64,000 nucleotides of DNA from Rosellinia necatrix (taxonomy: Eukaryota > Ascomycota > Sordariomycetes > Xylariales > Xylariaceae): NCBI GenBank assembly GCA_021209875.1, contig JAGYVD010000003.1:5022001-5086000 (forward strand). Direction: 5' to 3'. Position 1 is the first letter of the stretch. Every line of letters starts with the position of its first letter. Both the position numbers and the translations under genes were made by a program. The notes under the pieces were generated by a model. It made no database searches, was not told the DNA's origin, and was given only the letters and a program-made list of their open reading frames with translations. Shown here one piece after another: positions 23,856-34,826 of this stretch.

Positions 23856-24756
23856 CCTTCCTCTTCCTTATCTAGATCCAGCCCTTGCTTGCATGCATCA
23901 TCTCAAACCTTACCCTGTGAAACGGACGGCGGACGAATGAGAAGAAGCCCGCTCGAAACCCCATCAACGGTCGGGCATTGGCCAGCCCCAGAAACAGAGG
24001 ATGTGTGGTGCATTGCGTGTGTCTGTGTCTGTGTATGTGTTTATGTGTGTGCGTGTATGTGTGCGAGTCGTCCAAACTCGGCAGAGAGCATGACGGGCCG
24101 CAGGTGTCCACTACGTGCCATTCATCGATAGAAGAGATAGTTGGATGAGACGACGGGGAGAACTCGATGGCTATCGCAGACAAACCTCTGATCCCCGCTG
24201 GTCCCGACAGTAAGGGGTTTCCTTGATCAGCCAGAGATGCTGGATCATGCGGGTACGATGCCTCAGACGAAAAGTCGTCAATGTTTCCAAAAACCTCTGT
24301 CCGCCGCCATCATTCCCGTCGTCGATTCTGCCTAACGTGGAAGCCTTTTCACGGGACACCAAATAACCGGACACATGCAGGAGAGGTAGTCCAAGGGAAA
24401 ACCGTCCCTCGGATTCTCCCATCGGCCACAGCCACCACATAACCCCTTGCGCACCAGCCGGCTCGGCTATCTTCCGGCCGTCTCTCGTAGATCACAAGGC
24501 GGCGATGAACGAACGATCACCAGGTTCCCCTCTCCGGGTCGTACATCGACGCGTCTTGGCTCACGAGGGCCCTTCGGCCTTCTTTGGTCCTCGTGGCCTG
24601 GATCTACGGCAGCGCAGGGGGAGCGTGGGGTGTGGAGCGGGGAGCGGGGAGGGAGCGCAGGCGTCGTGCGCTCTTACAGATGCCGCTTTTACCATCAGTC
24701 ACAATTGCACGAGCACAGGGACGTGAAGGTTTTACGGTGATTATGGCACTATGTTA

Positions 24757-24796
24757 GTGTATGGTATGGTATGGTATGGTATGGATGGATGGATGG
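24757..24796. repeat. GGTAT repeat grading into GGAT repeat
   Basis: About five GGTAT units and then three GGAT units. The reverse-complement family (CCAT units) recurs at 25023-25045, so the two arrays could pair as a long inverted repeat. Confidence 0.85.
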
Positions 24797-25022
24797 GGGG
24801 GTACCCGGTCTAGTACATCTTGTTTTAGCGCCCGGGATCTCCGCCCAGCCAGATCCGTCTCAGTCGGGTCGGGACTTGACTTGGGCACCGCACTGTCGAA
24901 AAGTCTATAGCTCCGCCCAGGCGAAGATCAGTAAGACTATTACCTACACTACACATGTCCAAGGAAAGCAGGAAGGCGGGATCCCACCTGGGCGAATAAA
25001 TAAAATACCTAGGTAGCACCCC

Positions 25023-25045
25023 ATCCATCCATCCATCCATCCATC
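25023..25045. repeat. (CCAT)n tetranucleotide repeat
   Basis: Five to six CCAT units, complementary in kind to the GGAT array 230 bp upstream. Confidence 0.85.
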
Positions 25046-25248
25046 TCTTAGGTAGGTAATACTGCATCATGCCGAATCGCATGCACACTAACGCAAGTCT
25101 CGTGCCCGCTTTCCTGCGGCAGAATAGCCCGTGGTTTCAGCGTACGTTTCAGTTAAGGGGGTTGCAGTTGATCACGATGCCGTCCGACGGGCAGATTGCC
25201 TCAACGTTACTACCAGTAACCTACACAAGTCCCTATCTCCAACTACTT

Positions 25249-25294
25249 ACATCATCATCATCTTCTTCTTCTTCTTCATCATCGTCATCATCCA
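25249..25294. repeat. TCA/TCT trinucleotide repeat
   Basis: Imperfect array of TCA, TCT and TCG triplets that gives poly-Ser in one frame; not a gene. Confidence 0.8.
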
Positions 25295-26286
25295 TGGATG
25301 TTACTTGCTTGAATTCTGCAGGGTAGGTTAGGTGCTGACATGAATCCCGTTAAGGGTTCGGGATTCCTTCGTTCCTCCAGGCGGCACGCGACAGTCGTAA
25401 GCGTTCGTATTACACAAGGCAGAAACAAGATGGTCTCGTTCTCTCGTCCACAGCCTGGGGTGCAAGGATCTTGAGCCTATAGCATTAGGGTTTTGTTTTA
25501 GAGAATGGCAACAAACAAAATACCTGCCTACACTACTACATCTGCGTCAGCCCAGGGACGAAACGTTGCACTCATATTAGTTCGATACACAGCTATCTTC
25601 GTGCCACCCTAGCGTGCTCGCTGTTTGTCAGTTTCGACACCCAGATTCGCGTACCTAGGCGTATGTGTCTCTCCTCGAGTCGACCGATATACAACCTCAC
25701 AGGCTGCAAGCCCGGATCGGTCGTGAGATAGACAGGGTTGGGCCTGCAGTCATCAACCATCCGCCGGTTCCCGACAAATCAGAAAAAAAAAAAAAACAAT
25801 AAACCCGCAATCTAAAGGCGAACTAAATCTACTCGGTCAAGCATATGGCAAACCAGGACTTGGGTGTCTCGTTGGACGAGGAGGTGGGTAAACTCGACAC
25901 GGAGCGAGCGTATAGACGGCCTCAGGATGGATCATGTTCATGTAACTGTAAATTGTTAATATGAGTACATATGCGCTCGCCATAAGCAATATAGTAATCC
26001 AATCAAACAAGCATTCCTTTCCAGAAGGCTTGAGCGAAGGCAAAAGATATCCCCGAGCATGACAACCCCCCCCAACCCCCGTTTCCACTCCTGTTCCGTG
26101 CCATTCTACTGTGCCCTAGTGAGAGCAAAAAAAAAAAAAGGAACGTTTCACCCGAACGCAGGGAGCGCACGGTTCTCGACACCTTCGACAGCGCCTCTTC
26201 TAGCCGTGTCGATACGCGCGGGTGTTGCCGTTTGGTTAAGGAGCCCTTCTTTTCTTTTTTTTTTTTCTTTCTTCTTTTATTCTGAT

Positions 26287-27418
26287 TCATAGCTTCGGTT
26301 TGGAGATGACATAGCTGCCCGCCGAGCCCAGAAGCGCCGCGGCCTGCGTCACGATCTCGTCGACGATCTCCTTGGCTGTCTGGTCCGGCGTGTTGACGAG
26401 ACCGGCGACGATGCCCATGGGTCTAGCGTTACAGAAAGAAAAGAAAAGGGAAAAAAAGCCGTTAGTCGAATTTCATATATAGCAAGTGCGGCTCCCAAGT
26501 CCGCTCCAAGCGTTATATAATGTGTGCGCGTTAAAAAAAAAAAAAAGGGGGGCCATGTATGATCTAATAGGAGAAATGGTGGGGGTTGGATAGGGGGGAG
26601 GGAAGGCGAAAGGAAGGGGCTATTGAGAAGCAAAAGGAAACATACCGCAGCTCGGCCTGATCCATAATCTCATCCGTGAGCTTCCCCTCGGCATGCAGGC
26701 GATCGAGCTCGTGCTCGAGGGGCACGATGCCCCTGGCGGCGAGGTCCCTGATCTCGCCCTGGCGGTTCCGCTCCCAGTCGTCGACGTAAGGGGTGCGGAG
26801 GGCGCGGAGGGGGCGGCCAGTCCAGACGAGGCTGCGGACGACGTCGTCGAAGCCGGCGCGGAGCACGGCGCGGCGGGCGGACGCGGACGCCGGCACGAGC
26901 ACGCTGAACGGGATGTCCCCCGTGTGGCCGCCCGCCTCGCCGCCCTGCGCGCAGACGATGTCGGCGCCGACGGCGCACGCCCTGGCCACGTGCCTCGGGT
27001 GCCCGACCATGTTCATGTAGAGGACGCCGGCGGCGTGCAGCCTCTCGACGACGCGGCGCGGCGGGACCCCGACGGCCGACACGAACAGCCCGGCGCCGCC
27101 GTCGATGATGGCGTCGACGAGCTCGTCGAGCGCGCCCTTCGTGTAGTCGTGGTTGGTCCTGCGCGCCGACCCCCCGACCTGCGGCAGCAGCAGGTCCACG
27201 CCGAACGGCAGCCCCGGGTCGCGCAGGAGCCCCTTGAGCTCCGCCATCATCTCCCGCAGCTGCGCCGCCGTGTACCCCACGCCGCCGATCACGCCCAGCC
27301 CGCCCGCGTTCGACACCGCCGCCGCCAGCGCCGCCGTCGATGTCATCCCCATCCCTGCCAGCAGCACGGGGTGCTCGATCCCCAGCTGTTGAGTGAGGGG
27401 CGTGGTGATCAGCGCCAT
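26287..27418 (-). CDS. Nitronate monooxygenase-like (2-nitropropane dioxygenase family) protein, 302 aa, with an apparent internal deletion
   Basis: Exons 27418-26646 and 26422-26287. The donor is GTATGT and the acceptor CTAG with a nearby GTAAC branch; the codon split is CG|A and gives LRPMGIVAGLVN, typical of the family. Landmarks: PVLLAGMGM near the N-terminus, GGLGVIGGVGY (39-49), and the FMN/substrate-loop signature AQGGEAGGHTG (157-167). By family: FMN-dependent oxidation of nitronates such as propionate-3-nitronate, or a related flavoprotein reaction. At about residue 176 the sequence runs from FSVLVPAS straight into ARRAVLRAGFDDVVRS. Family members normally have about 55-60 residues here, carrying the AAGGI and G..AVWVGTRF segments that bind the FMN phosphate. 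Both are absent, and no intron could hide them. The protein is short (302 against about 350-370), so activity is doubtful. Very GC-rich coding sequence. Confidence 0.85.
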
Positions 27419-28390
27419 CCCCCGCGGTTATATATATATATATGTGTGTGTGTGTATGTTTATATTTGAATATATTCGAGTTTATTCCTCCTTTTCCAGG
27501 TCGTGGCTAGGTACGAAATAGGGGGCCTTGCAGATATCCCGGTTTAGAGAGTAACGAATTCGTTAGATGGTAGATAAGTTGGGAACTGAGTGTCTGCCTA
27601 GGTCTGGGAGGCAGGCGTAAGCAAGCTATGGGTGAGATATTCTATATCTACGATGAATATCTGACGATCCGGCTTTATGTGATTTATCCGCGCGGCATGA
27701 CAAACCTCGGTTCGACGCATGTAGGTAGTCGGTCGGCCGGTGGAGAATCGTATTAGGAATAGATGACTTGCATGTTACTCTCGCTTCCTTCTCTCTCTCA
27801 CTCGCAGCTTGCGGGGTCGCGACAGGGGATCCCCATAACCCCGGGGGTTGTATCCAGTCTGGATTGTACTTTACGGTAACGAGTTGACGGTTAGACTCCA
27901 CATTTCGCCGGCTCGCTGGTAAAGCTGGATGCAAGCTGTGCCTAGCCGACATACCTTGATTGTATTTGGGTAACAGATCGCGAGACGACATCGTGGGAGA
28001 CGACGGCCATGCTACGATAGCGTGTGGGAATCTCGACACAGTTGTGGCTAGCAAGATCCACGAAAGCACATTACCAGTCGGTAAAACAATGCAAGATGAT
28101 GGCGTCAACCAATATTGTAATTGAATGTGTGTTCAATTTATATGGATCATGGTTCGATCTCCATGCAAAACTAAACCAAATACTAAAATGCGCTGACCAT
28201 ATCCCATTGATAGCCCGACCATACCCGTATATCCGTCTCTGGTATTAAGTATTAAATGGTATCGTAATCACGTATATCGTTATGCATCTAACGCCACGGT
28301 CCCTATCGTATCATATATCCAAATCGCATCGCTTAAATCAAACTGTCGTGACATCGTATTCTATTGGATGATAACTTGATGATATGCGGT
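27419..28390. other. Intergenic: NMO promoter and 3' flank of the Pro/Arg-rich gene
   Basis: No gene is supported. A TA/TG dinucleotide stretch (27427-27465) lies just upstream of the NMO start codon. A 160-codon minus-strand frame (27626-28108) starts from TTG and shows no family features, so it is not called. Confidence 0.5.
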
Positions 28391-28981
28391 CTAGTAGTCG
28401 CGGATGTATCGACGGCGATGATGATCTTCGATAATAACCTCGTGGTCCGAGCCGCGACGACGGGGTTCATAGCGCCGTGGTGCCTCGATGTAACGAAAGG
28501 TATCGTACTGCGGTTCGCTCTGTACGGGATATGGTACAGGGACGCGGACGGGTACAGGCACGATCCTCTCGCGCTCGACGTATATCTCTCGATCCCGACT
28601 ATGGCTATGGTGCTTGCTGGAGCGTGACGACTTATAGCTCTTTGAAGTTCTGGAGGATCTTGATGATCCCGCCTCGGAGGGTTCAACGTCCACCGCAATG
28701 ACATCTCTGGGTGAATCAGGTTCAACCTCGGGTTCTGCAATAGAGGCCGGGGGGAGATGCAGCGACGGTGGCGGTGCAACGTCCACGATAGTAGGAGCGC
28801 GTTCCGGCTCGGGCACCACCAGAACGGGCGGCGGCTGCGGTATTGGCGGTGGAGGGGGAGGGATAATTGTAGTGACACGCCTTTTGACGGTAACTGCACC
28901 ATCAAAGGGGGGCTCTAAGTAAAGCACTTTCTTGTATTTGCCATATCGCTTTTCGCGAGGCACTGAATAAATCGTAGACAT
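28391..28981 (-). CDS. Hypothetical Pro-rich / Ser-Arg-Tyr-rich protein (196 aa)
   Basis: Single-exon frame with a true ATG at 28981 (MSTIYSVPREKRYGKYKK). Three compositional zones are visible: a basic N-terminus, a Pro/Glu/Val-rich centre with a poly-Pro stretch, then a Ser/Arg/Lys/His zone (SSRSSRTSKSYKSSRSSKHH) followed by a VERERIVPVPVRVPVPYPV motif and an Arg/Tyr-rich C-terminus ending RRRYIRDY. The organised zones and the regular VPVPVRVPVPYP motif make a chance frame unlikely. I recall similar short fungal proteins of unknown role but can name no domain. Disordered and cationic; RNA binding or a scaffold role would be a guess. The leader upstream carries a GTT microsatellite. Confidence 0.6.
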   Translation of the reverse strand: MSTIYSVPREKRYGKYKKVLYLEPPFDGAVTVKRRVTTIIPPPPPPIPQPPPVLVVPEPERAPTIVDVAPPPSLHLPPASIAEPEVEPDSPRDVIAVDVEPSEAGSSRSSRTSKSYKSSRSSKHHSHSRDREIYVERERIVPVPVRVPVPYPVQSEPQYDTFRYIEAPRRYEPRRRGSDHEVIIEDHHRRRYIRDY

Positions 28982-29053
28982 ATCGTTAGTGGATAGCTCT
29001 CTTCTGTATATGTTTGTATATCAAGGGCCACGATGATGTTGTTGGTACTGTGG

Positions 29054-29088
<35 letters not shown>

Positions 29089-31099
29089 GATGATGACGGT
29101 AGTGATAGTAGCAGATGATGATGCGGTTGTTTGTTGCTTGTGTTTAATAACAACTAAGTAATGAAAGAGGAAGATGACGAAGAATAGACAGGCTATGAAG
29201 AGAAGAGAAGGCTAACCGGTAGAAACATAGAAATACATAGGTATGTATTTAGGGATCGATCGGGAGATCCTGTTTTTGATATACACCAGTCAACCAATGG
29301 ATGCCGAGTTGGGCTGTGGCCTCGATGCTTGGTGGGGACTACGTCACGCACGCGAAGACCTAGGCAGACTGACCGGGGTCAGATTGGGCTTACGGCCAAT
29401 ATGATGCCTGGTCGACGAAATGCAGGGTCTTGCCAAGATAGTCCGGCTCAACAGCAACTTGCTGTATGTAAATGGTATTTATGGACGAAGAGTCGGCCGG
29501 ATTGGCAAAACGAAAAGTCGGGTGGCAGTTAGAGATCTTTCACTAGAGCTTTGCCTCGTTTACTCATATATATATATAGTAGTGGCAAGGCGGGAAAATA
29601 AGAAGACTTCTTCAGCGAGAGGGGGGAAACATGGGGGAAACATGGGGGCAATAAATAACAGCTGCTACCGCATCGGCAGCACAGGCTCATCCGCAGCAAC
29701 AGTGTGACCAGTCATTGTTGTCCTCTTGGATTAGGCTGCCAGGTTGTCTTCATATCTGTTTGACGCCGAGGCGCACGCTGGGGTGAACCGTGAAGAGGGT
29801 CAAGCAGCAAGGATCCGATGACGTTGTGCGCCGCCATGGTGGGCAGACGACTGCATCAGCCCGAACCAGGCCAGACGAGCGAGTGACCGGGATCTTCCTT
29901 GTGCTCCAGATAGAAGATTCGAAGCGCCTATAGGCCCACATCGGCTGCACAGACCATGTGCAAGTCGATCACGGCTCGATCGGTCTCAATTCTTGCCCCC
30001 AGTTGGCCCGTGTTTCATTCATATATAACAAGAAAATGCTCCCCAAATCACCCAGACACCGCAGCCGTCTGGCTTCCGAGCGGGGCGTGGCTCGTCGAGC
30101 GACGTGTACCCAATCCAGCTGCAAGTCAGCTCGCGTTGGCAGACACTGTCTGTCGGTAGGCGCTGCTCGTTGGCGCGTAGTCCTGGTTCAACGCCACCGG
30201 CAGAATGGGACTCGCGAACCGCATATAAATGTCGTTCTCGACATGCACCTAACCCCTTGCGTGATATCAAGCATGAACACACAGACGTCAGGGCTGCCTG
30301 ATTGCTACCATCAGCAAAGGACTTACCACTAGATATGAAGGGGGGTTGAGTCATACATGTGTAGTTTGCATGATGCCACGTCTGGCATCCTATCATAATA
30401 GCAGCGCCCACATCGTTAACATAGCAACACCCTCCTCGGCTATTAATGATGCGATACCGTAATGGGCTGGCTGCAGTCGGTCGAGATCCCGGGTTTCGTG
30501 AGCCCTTGGCGCCGCGGTAGCTAGACGGGGGAGATGCCAACACAAGTATTCTCCCTAAATTTAAGGCATGAACATCTCCCTAACCGAGTCGCACAGAATT
30601 TCTCCGTGGTAACCCGGCCGCCGACCGGAGCACTTTCTTGTTTAACTACGTCCCGAGCTGGAATACCTATCACCGGTGAGCCGCTGACGATAAGCCGGCC
30701 GAATTTACATATAAACCCGACCCCAACTTCCATGATTGTCATACGTAGGATCGGTGGAGCCAGGGTGATCGCAGGATTCATTTGATCTCTGCACATCGGA
30801 TTGTCGATCATTTTTAAGCGTATCCATTCAATGAATTCCACGCCTTCATCGTACAACAGACCCCCCGTCCCCCCGTGAGACAGCATCGCCAGGGTGCATG
30901 AAAGGCTGAGGCGTCATATCAAATATAATCGAATAAATCTGGATATTTGCCACTCCGGTATATCAGTACGGCATAATCAGCAAGCCGCGTTTATTCGTCT
31001 GTATTAGGTATCGAGAATAGTAATCTACGAAGCAAGTCTTTGATCTATAGTCTCGCTGATGCCGTGTAAATATATCCTAGAAAGGTTGACTGTACCTAA
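28982..31099. other. Intergenic 2.1 kb upstream of the Pro/Arg-rich gene and downstream of PXR1
   Basis: No gene is supported with confidence. It holds the GTT microsatellite (29052-29089), two tandem GGGGGAAACAT copies (about 29622-29645), and an ATG-initiated 121-codon minus frame at 30521-30886 with balanced composition but no known motif. Confidence 0.45.
29052..29089. repeat. (GTT)n trinucleotide microsatellite
   Basis: About twelve pure GTT units, 70 bp upstream of the start codon of the minus-strand Pro/Arg-rich gene, so probably in its leader or promoter. Confidence 0.92.
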
Positions 31100-32331
31100 T
31101 CAAACTGGCTTAATCATGAAGATCTAACAAGCATTAGCATAACTCGACAGGGGGGTAGATTGAAAACGTTCACATACCTGATTTAACGCCTGCATATCAC
31201 TAAACGCTAGCTTTTTAGAAGCGATATGGCGCGCCCTAGAGCGATGGCGGGCCGAGAGCGCAGTTGGAGTTGGAGTTGATGTGCCCGTGTTACTAGGTGT
31301 TGAAGAGCCGCTGTCGTGGGGCGTAGTTGAAGATGATATCGCTGTCGTGACTGCGCTGGCTTCTATGCTGTCTGTCCGTTTCTGTTTTTTGTCCCTCTTC
31401 TTCTCCTTCTTTTTCGCTTTCTCAGATGCAATATCTTCAGGGGCTTCTATTTGGCTTTTTGATGGGGAATCTCGCGGCCCAAGATCCTTGGTTTTCTTGC
31501 TCTTCTTTGGCTTTACCTCGGATTCGGCCGCGTCTGAGCCCTTTTCAGATCGTTTCGACTTTTTCTCCTTTTTGTCAATTTTTTTCTTGAATACGTCTCC
31601 TACTCTTATATCGTCATCTCCCTGCTCTTTGTTAACCTCTAACCTCTTCTTTTGCTTCTTCTCCCGTTTGCCCTCTGAGCTGTCGACCTCGTCGGACTCG
31701 CTGGCTTTTCGCTTCTTGGATTTCTTTGGCTTTTCCTCCTTCTTTTCCCTTTTCGCGCATTCAGCCTCGGGGGCTTCGGAGGCCGATTCGTCTTCGGTGG
31801 ACGTAGTTGCTGACTTATTTTCGACCAATTCTGCCATCTGCATCTGATCTCCGACAAGTAGCCCCCCGCTAACAAACCTCATCGGTCCATACTTCCTCTC
31901 GACAAATAAATTGGTCTTGATCACGGCGCGAACGTATCTCTCCTTCTCGAGGACCTCCTCGGACTTTCCGTTGAGGCGTCCAAGGAGATCCTTGAAGACA
32001 TCTAAGCCGGTACACTCGTCGCTCTGTTTCTGGCGGATTTTGGCGCCAAGGCCAAGGTTGTCGTCTTTGAGATTGATCTTTATGGGTGCCAAGCTGGCGG
32101 CGCTATGCGATTGCGCATGTACCGTGCCCTGGGCACCGAGGAACTTGCCCGGTTCCCATCCATGGGCGCGGAGGATTTTCTGACCGAATGTTGTCTCGTC
32201 GCGGGTCCATTTGGTGTTGTTCGGGTCGTGGTCTAGTTTGCGGCGACTGTATAGAGTGAATGAGCACGTCAGTAGGGGTCATTAGGTGGTGTAGTTAGTG
32301 AGGCTTACTTCCGCTGTCCTGCGAGGCCCAT
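31100..32331 (-). CDS. PXR1: Pxr1/PinX1-like G-patch protein (371 aa)
   Basis: Three exons: 32331-32309 (23 nt, MGLAGQRK), 32246-31178, and 31123-31100 (24 nt, IFMIKPV stop). Phases agree (AA|T; then phase 0). The last exon matters: reading through the GTATGT donor gives a false tail, while splicing to TTAG at 31124 gives the conserved ALNQIFMIKP ending. The G-patch spans about residues 18-80 (TTFGQKILRAHGWEPGKFLG ... LKDDNLGLGAK). The C-terminal two thirds are Lys/Glu-rich with KKEKKRDKK runs, a nucleolar-type low-complexity region, followed by the RHRSRARHIASKK helix. By family: a nucleolar cofactor that stimulates a DEAH helicase (Prp43) in 18S and snoRNA maturation; the yeast protein also limits telomerase. 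Divergent to the coiled-coil gene at 32891, 559 bp away. Confidence 0.95.
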
Positions 32332-32890
32332 AGTGTCTACCGATGCTGTAATAGAAAAGGCCTCTTGATACAGATACAGAGCCAAGACAACGATAACTTA
32401 CTGGTGCATTCATTCCCTTTGAACAGCTCCCCAAATTTTTGAGAGATAAGTGGTTCTCGGGAAGTGGGGCTGTTGTGATAAGCTGAGTGCCTATGTAAGT
32501 ACCTAGGTACGACCTAACCTACCTAGTTCCAACTGGCAACAGGCAACTCAGCTGTCAAAAAACAAGTATAGAGATGAACCGCTTGAGCATGCAAGCACGA
32601 AGTTTAAGACTGACTTTTAACTTCTCTCTCTGGAAGGAGCGCCATGGATACTGTTTCAAATGGCAAAATACCCGTAGAATTGTTGCACCTTCCGACGCCA
32701 TGAGGCTACTATGGAGTGAGTAGAAAATACCTAGTGGACGTGATATACTTAACTAGCCTATCTGCACCCCGACCGCTTCACCTTATCACAAATTTGAGAA
32801 TTATCCTAAAGCCATACGTTCTGTGGTTTGATATCCCATTGTTGCCGCAAGTGCCATCATAGCTAGGACTGCGATCGTCCCGTGAGCAAG

Positions 32891-33933
32891 ATGCCACCAA
32901 AGCGAAAGCAGAGAGACGAGATAGCCTCGGACTCTGGATCGGAGCCGGATAAAGTGTCGCTGCGTCGTCCTACTGCAGCGGCACTGCTCCCAGAAGTGTT
33001 GCAGAACATAGTATGCCTTGTCTACCCCTATCGAGGCACGTACTAGATTCCTCGTCACGATGTTGATAAGCAGACTTGGATGGATTACATGTGTCTAGAC
33101 CAAGACACGGCCTATACTATACTAACCAAGTCGCCTGTCTTTGGACGAACAGGATATGCTCAAAGCTAAGAGAGATCGAGGCCGTAAAGATATCACCGCA
33201 GAATTGAACACATACGTGACCAGAATGAAGAAAAGGATCGGGGACCGCTTTGTTGAAGAGGCTAAGCAAAAGTGAGTGTTCTGTTGAGTGAGTGAGGGGG
33301 TGCATTTACCTACTATTCGTTATACATGTCGTCTCTGTAAGGGGTGTGCGTCTACCACAACCACTGCCACTACCACCTAATCTATGTAAACACATTCCCT
33401 TCCCCTTTAGGCCACCTATTATTCGCCTGTATCGTATACAACAGTATAACCGCTGCTTGTCTACTACATACGATCATTTAAACGTTCTGGAAAGCTAAGA
33501 ACCCTAACTCATCCCCAGATCAGCCGAAGCCAAGGCCCTCCTAAATCGTTACATCGAAGCCCTTGAGCGGCGAGCCACGATCGAGAAGTCCATCGAGGAC
33601 GTAGTACTGAACACGCACGAGGACCTCAAGGGACTCAGTATAGTCTTTGAAGCAGCTTATTCCGGGCGCCAGCAGCAGTCAAAAGCCGCTGTTGGCTCTT
33701 TTGCCTCCATTGGCCCTATCGACCCTGTGGCGGCAAAGGAGCTCACCTCTACGGCCACCGCAGATTCTCGTGATGTTACAGGAAAAGGTACCTCTGACAC
33801 GCGAGACCCGGTCCAAAGTAACAAGGATGGGAAAGATGAACGTGCTGGTGACGATAACTCCACCCATGATAAAGATGATGGGCATCAAATTGGGGAGCGA
33901 CCAGAAGATATTTTTGGTCAGATCTCATGGTAA
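32891..33933 (+). CDS. Hypothetical coiled-coil protein (217 aa)
   Basis: Three exons inferred from splice signals: 32891-33010, 33153-33271 and 33519-33933, phases 0 and 2 (AA|A), with branch sites ACTAACC and CCTAACT before the acceptors. The product begins MPPKRKQRDEIASDSGSE, a basic nuclear-localisation-like start. It then has a long amphipathic stretch of about 95 residues (MLKAKRDRGRK ... RIGDRFVEEAKQK ... LLNRYIEALERRATIEKS) that should form a coiled coil. The tail is Asp/Ser/Lys-rich and disordered, ending EDIFGQISW. Length and layout recall small subunits of kinetochore or chromatin complexes, but I do not recognise the family and do not assign one. It shares a divergent promoter region with PXR1. 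The first intron is the least certain part of the model. Confidence 0.7.
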
Positions 33934-34826
33934 TCCTGACACTTATAAATTTGCTGCAGAATGGGATAGTTGTGTGTTGATATGCACAAAAGCTTTTGTA
34001 CGTTTCTATGACTAAATGGATTGCTAATGTGCCTGGGTCGGGAGACATCTGGGCTTATTACTATTATGGAAGCATTAAGCACCGATTGTCACAAGAGACA
34101 GAGAAAGAGACTTGATTTTGACGGATGTGATTATGAGTACACTACTGCGTACTAAAGCGGTTTAATACCATCTAGGTAGGGGTGACCCAAACCTCCTAGT
34201 AGGCAAAGAAGTAACGTAGATGGAGACAAACTATCACTCAGCTTGTCTATATTATACATGAATGCTGGAGTTCTCGCCCCCGGCAGACCTGTTTTCATGC
34301 AAGTCGTCAGAAACCATAGAGGTGGAACCAATATGACTCTAATCCAGTCTATCCGCCCCTGTCACCTCAACCCCTTTTCCTTATACACACCGTTTCCCTG
34401 CCGACTCTGATGCAAAATAGGAACCGAGTGTCTATTTTTTTTATTACCACCCATGAACAAAAACGTCAAAAAGCGGGAAAATCGCTTTCTACATGTGCCG
34501 CCGCAAAATGAACTATGCATGTCGTGGTGTCTGTTGTGCGCGCGCGCTCGTTTATGTCTGCAAACATGGGGCATTCCCCCCCTTCCTTTCATCCCTTCGT
34601 TTGTTGTATCCATCTGGAGCTGTATCAAGATCGACCGTCTATGATAATCTATAGTCGTACAAATGTCGTGCTGTGTGCCTTTTCTTGTCATGCCTTGTGC
34701 GCATTTAAGTACAGAGAAGACGCGAATCAGGCGAACCATAAGTGCCAAAGTCCGAAGGAAATATGCAACAAGGGGTAAACAGGTCCACCGCTTATCAATA
34801 ATCGAACGAGGCGTCAAAGATCCAGA
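33934..34826. other. Convergent 3' flanks of the coiled-coil gene and FUN30
   Basis: No gene seen. The 151-codon frame at 34362-34817 on the minus strand has no ATG in good context and covers the presumed FUN30 3' untranslated region. Confidence 0.55.

Larger units (their letters stand above)
20339..26286. other. Gene-poor region of 5.9 kb
   Basis: No gene is supported. It includes the RhoGAP promoter side (to about 21 kb), many TACCTACC/GGTAGGTA words (21420-21440, 21665-21835, 23029-23090), and simple repeats: GGCAA (23668-23694), CCTTT (23831-23855), GTGT (about 24017-24062), GGTAT/GGAT (24757-24796), CCAT (25023-25045) and TCA/TCT (25249-25294). Open frames are short and do not begin with ATG in most cases. 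Small secreted-protein genes with several introns could be missed here. Confidence 0.5.

Noticed and set aside
26693..27469. 258-codon plus-strand frame opposite the NMO-like gene
   Set aside because: Antisense shadow of a very GC-rich gene; no motif, and the sense gene has conserved introns and family landmarks.
27626..28108. 160-codon minus-strand frame between NMO and the Pro/Arg-rich gene
   Set aside because: It starts at TTG, has no acceptor-consistent upstream exon and no recognisable motif.
30521..30886. ATG-initiated 121-codon minus-strand frame with balanced composition
   Set aside because: Kept out of the gene list because it has no known motif, no intron support and no conserved neighbour; it would need homology or transcript evidence.
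31124..31177. Apparent Pxr1 C-terminal tail after ALNQ
   Set aside because: This is intron read-through: it begins with GTATGT, contains a TGCTAAT branch and ends TTAG before the conserved IFMIKP codons.
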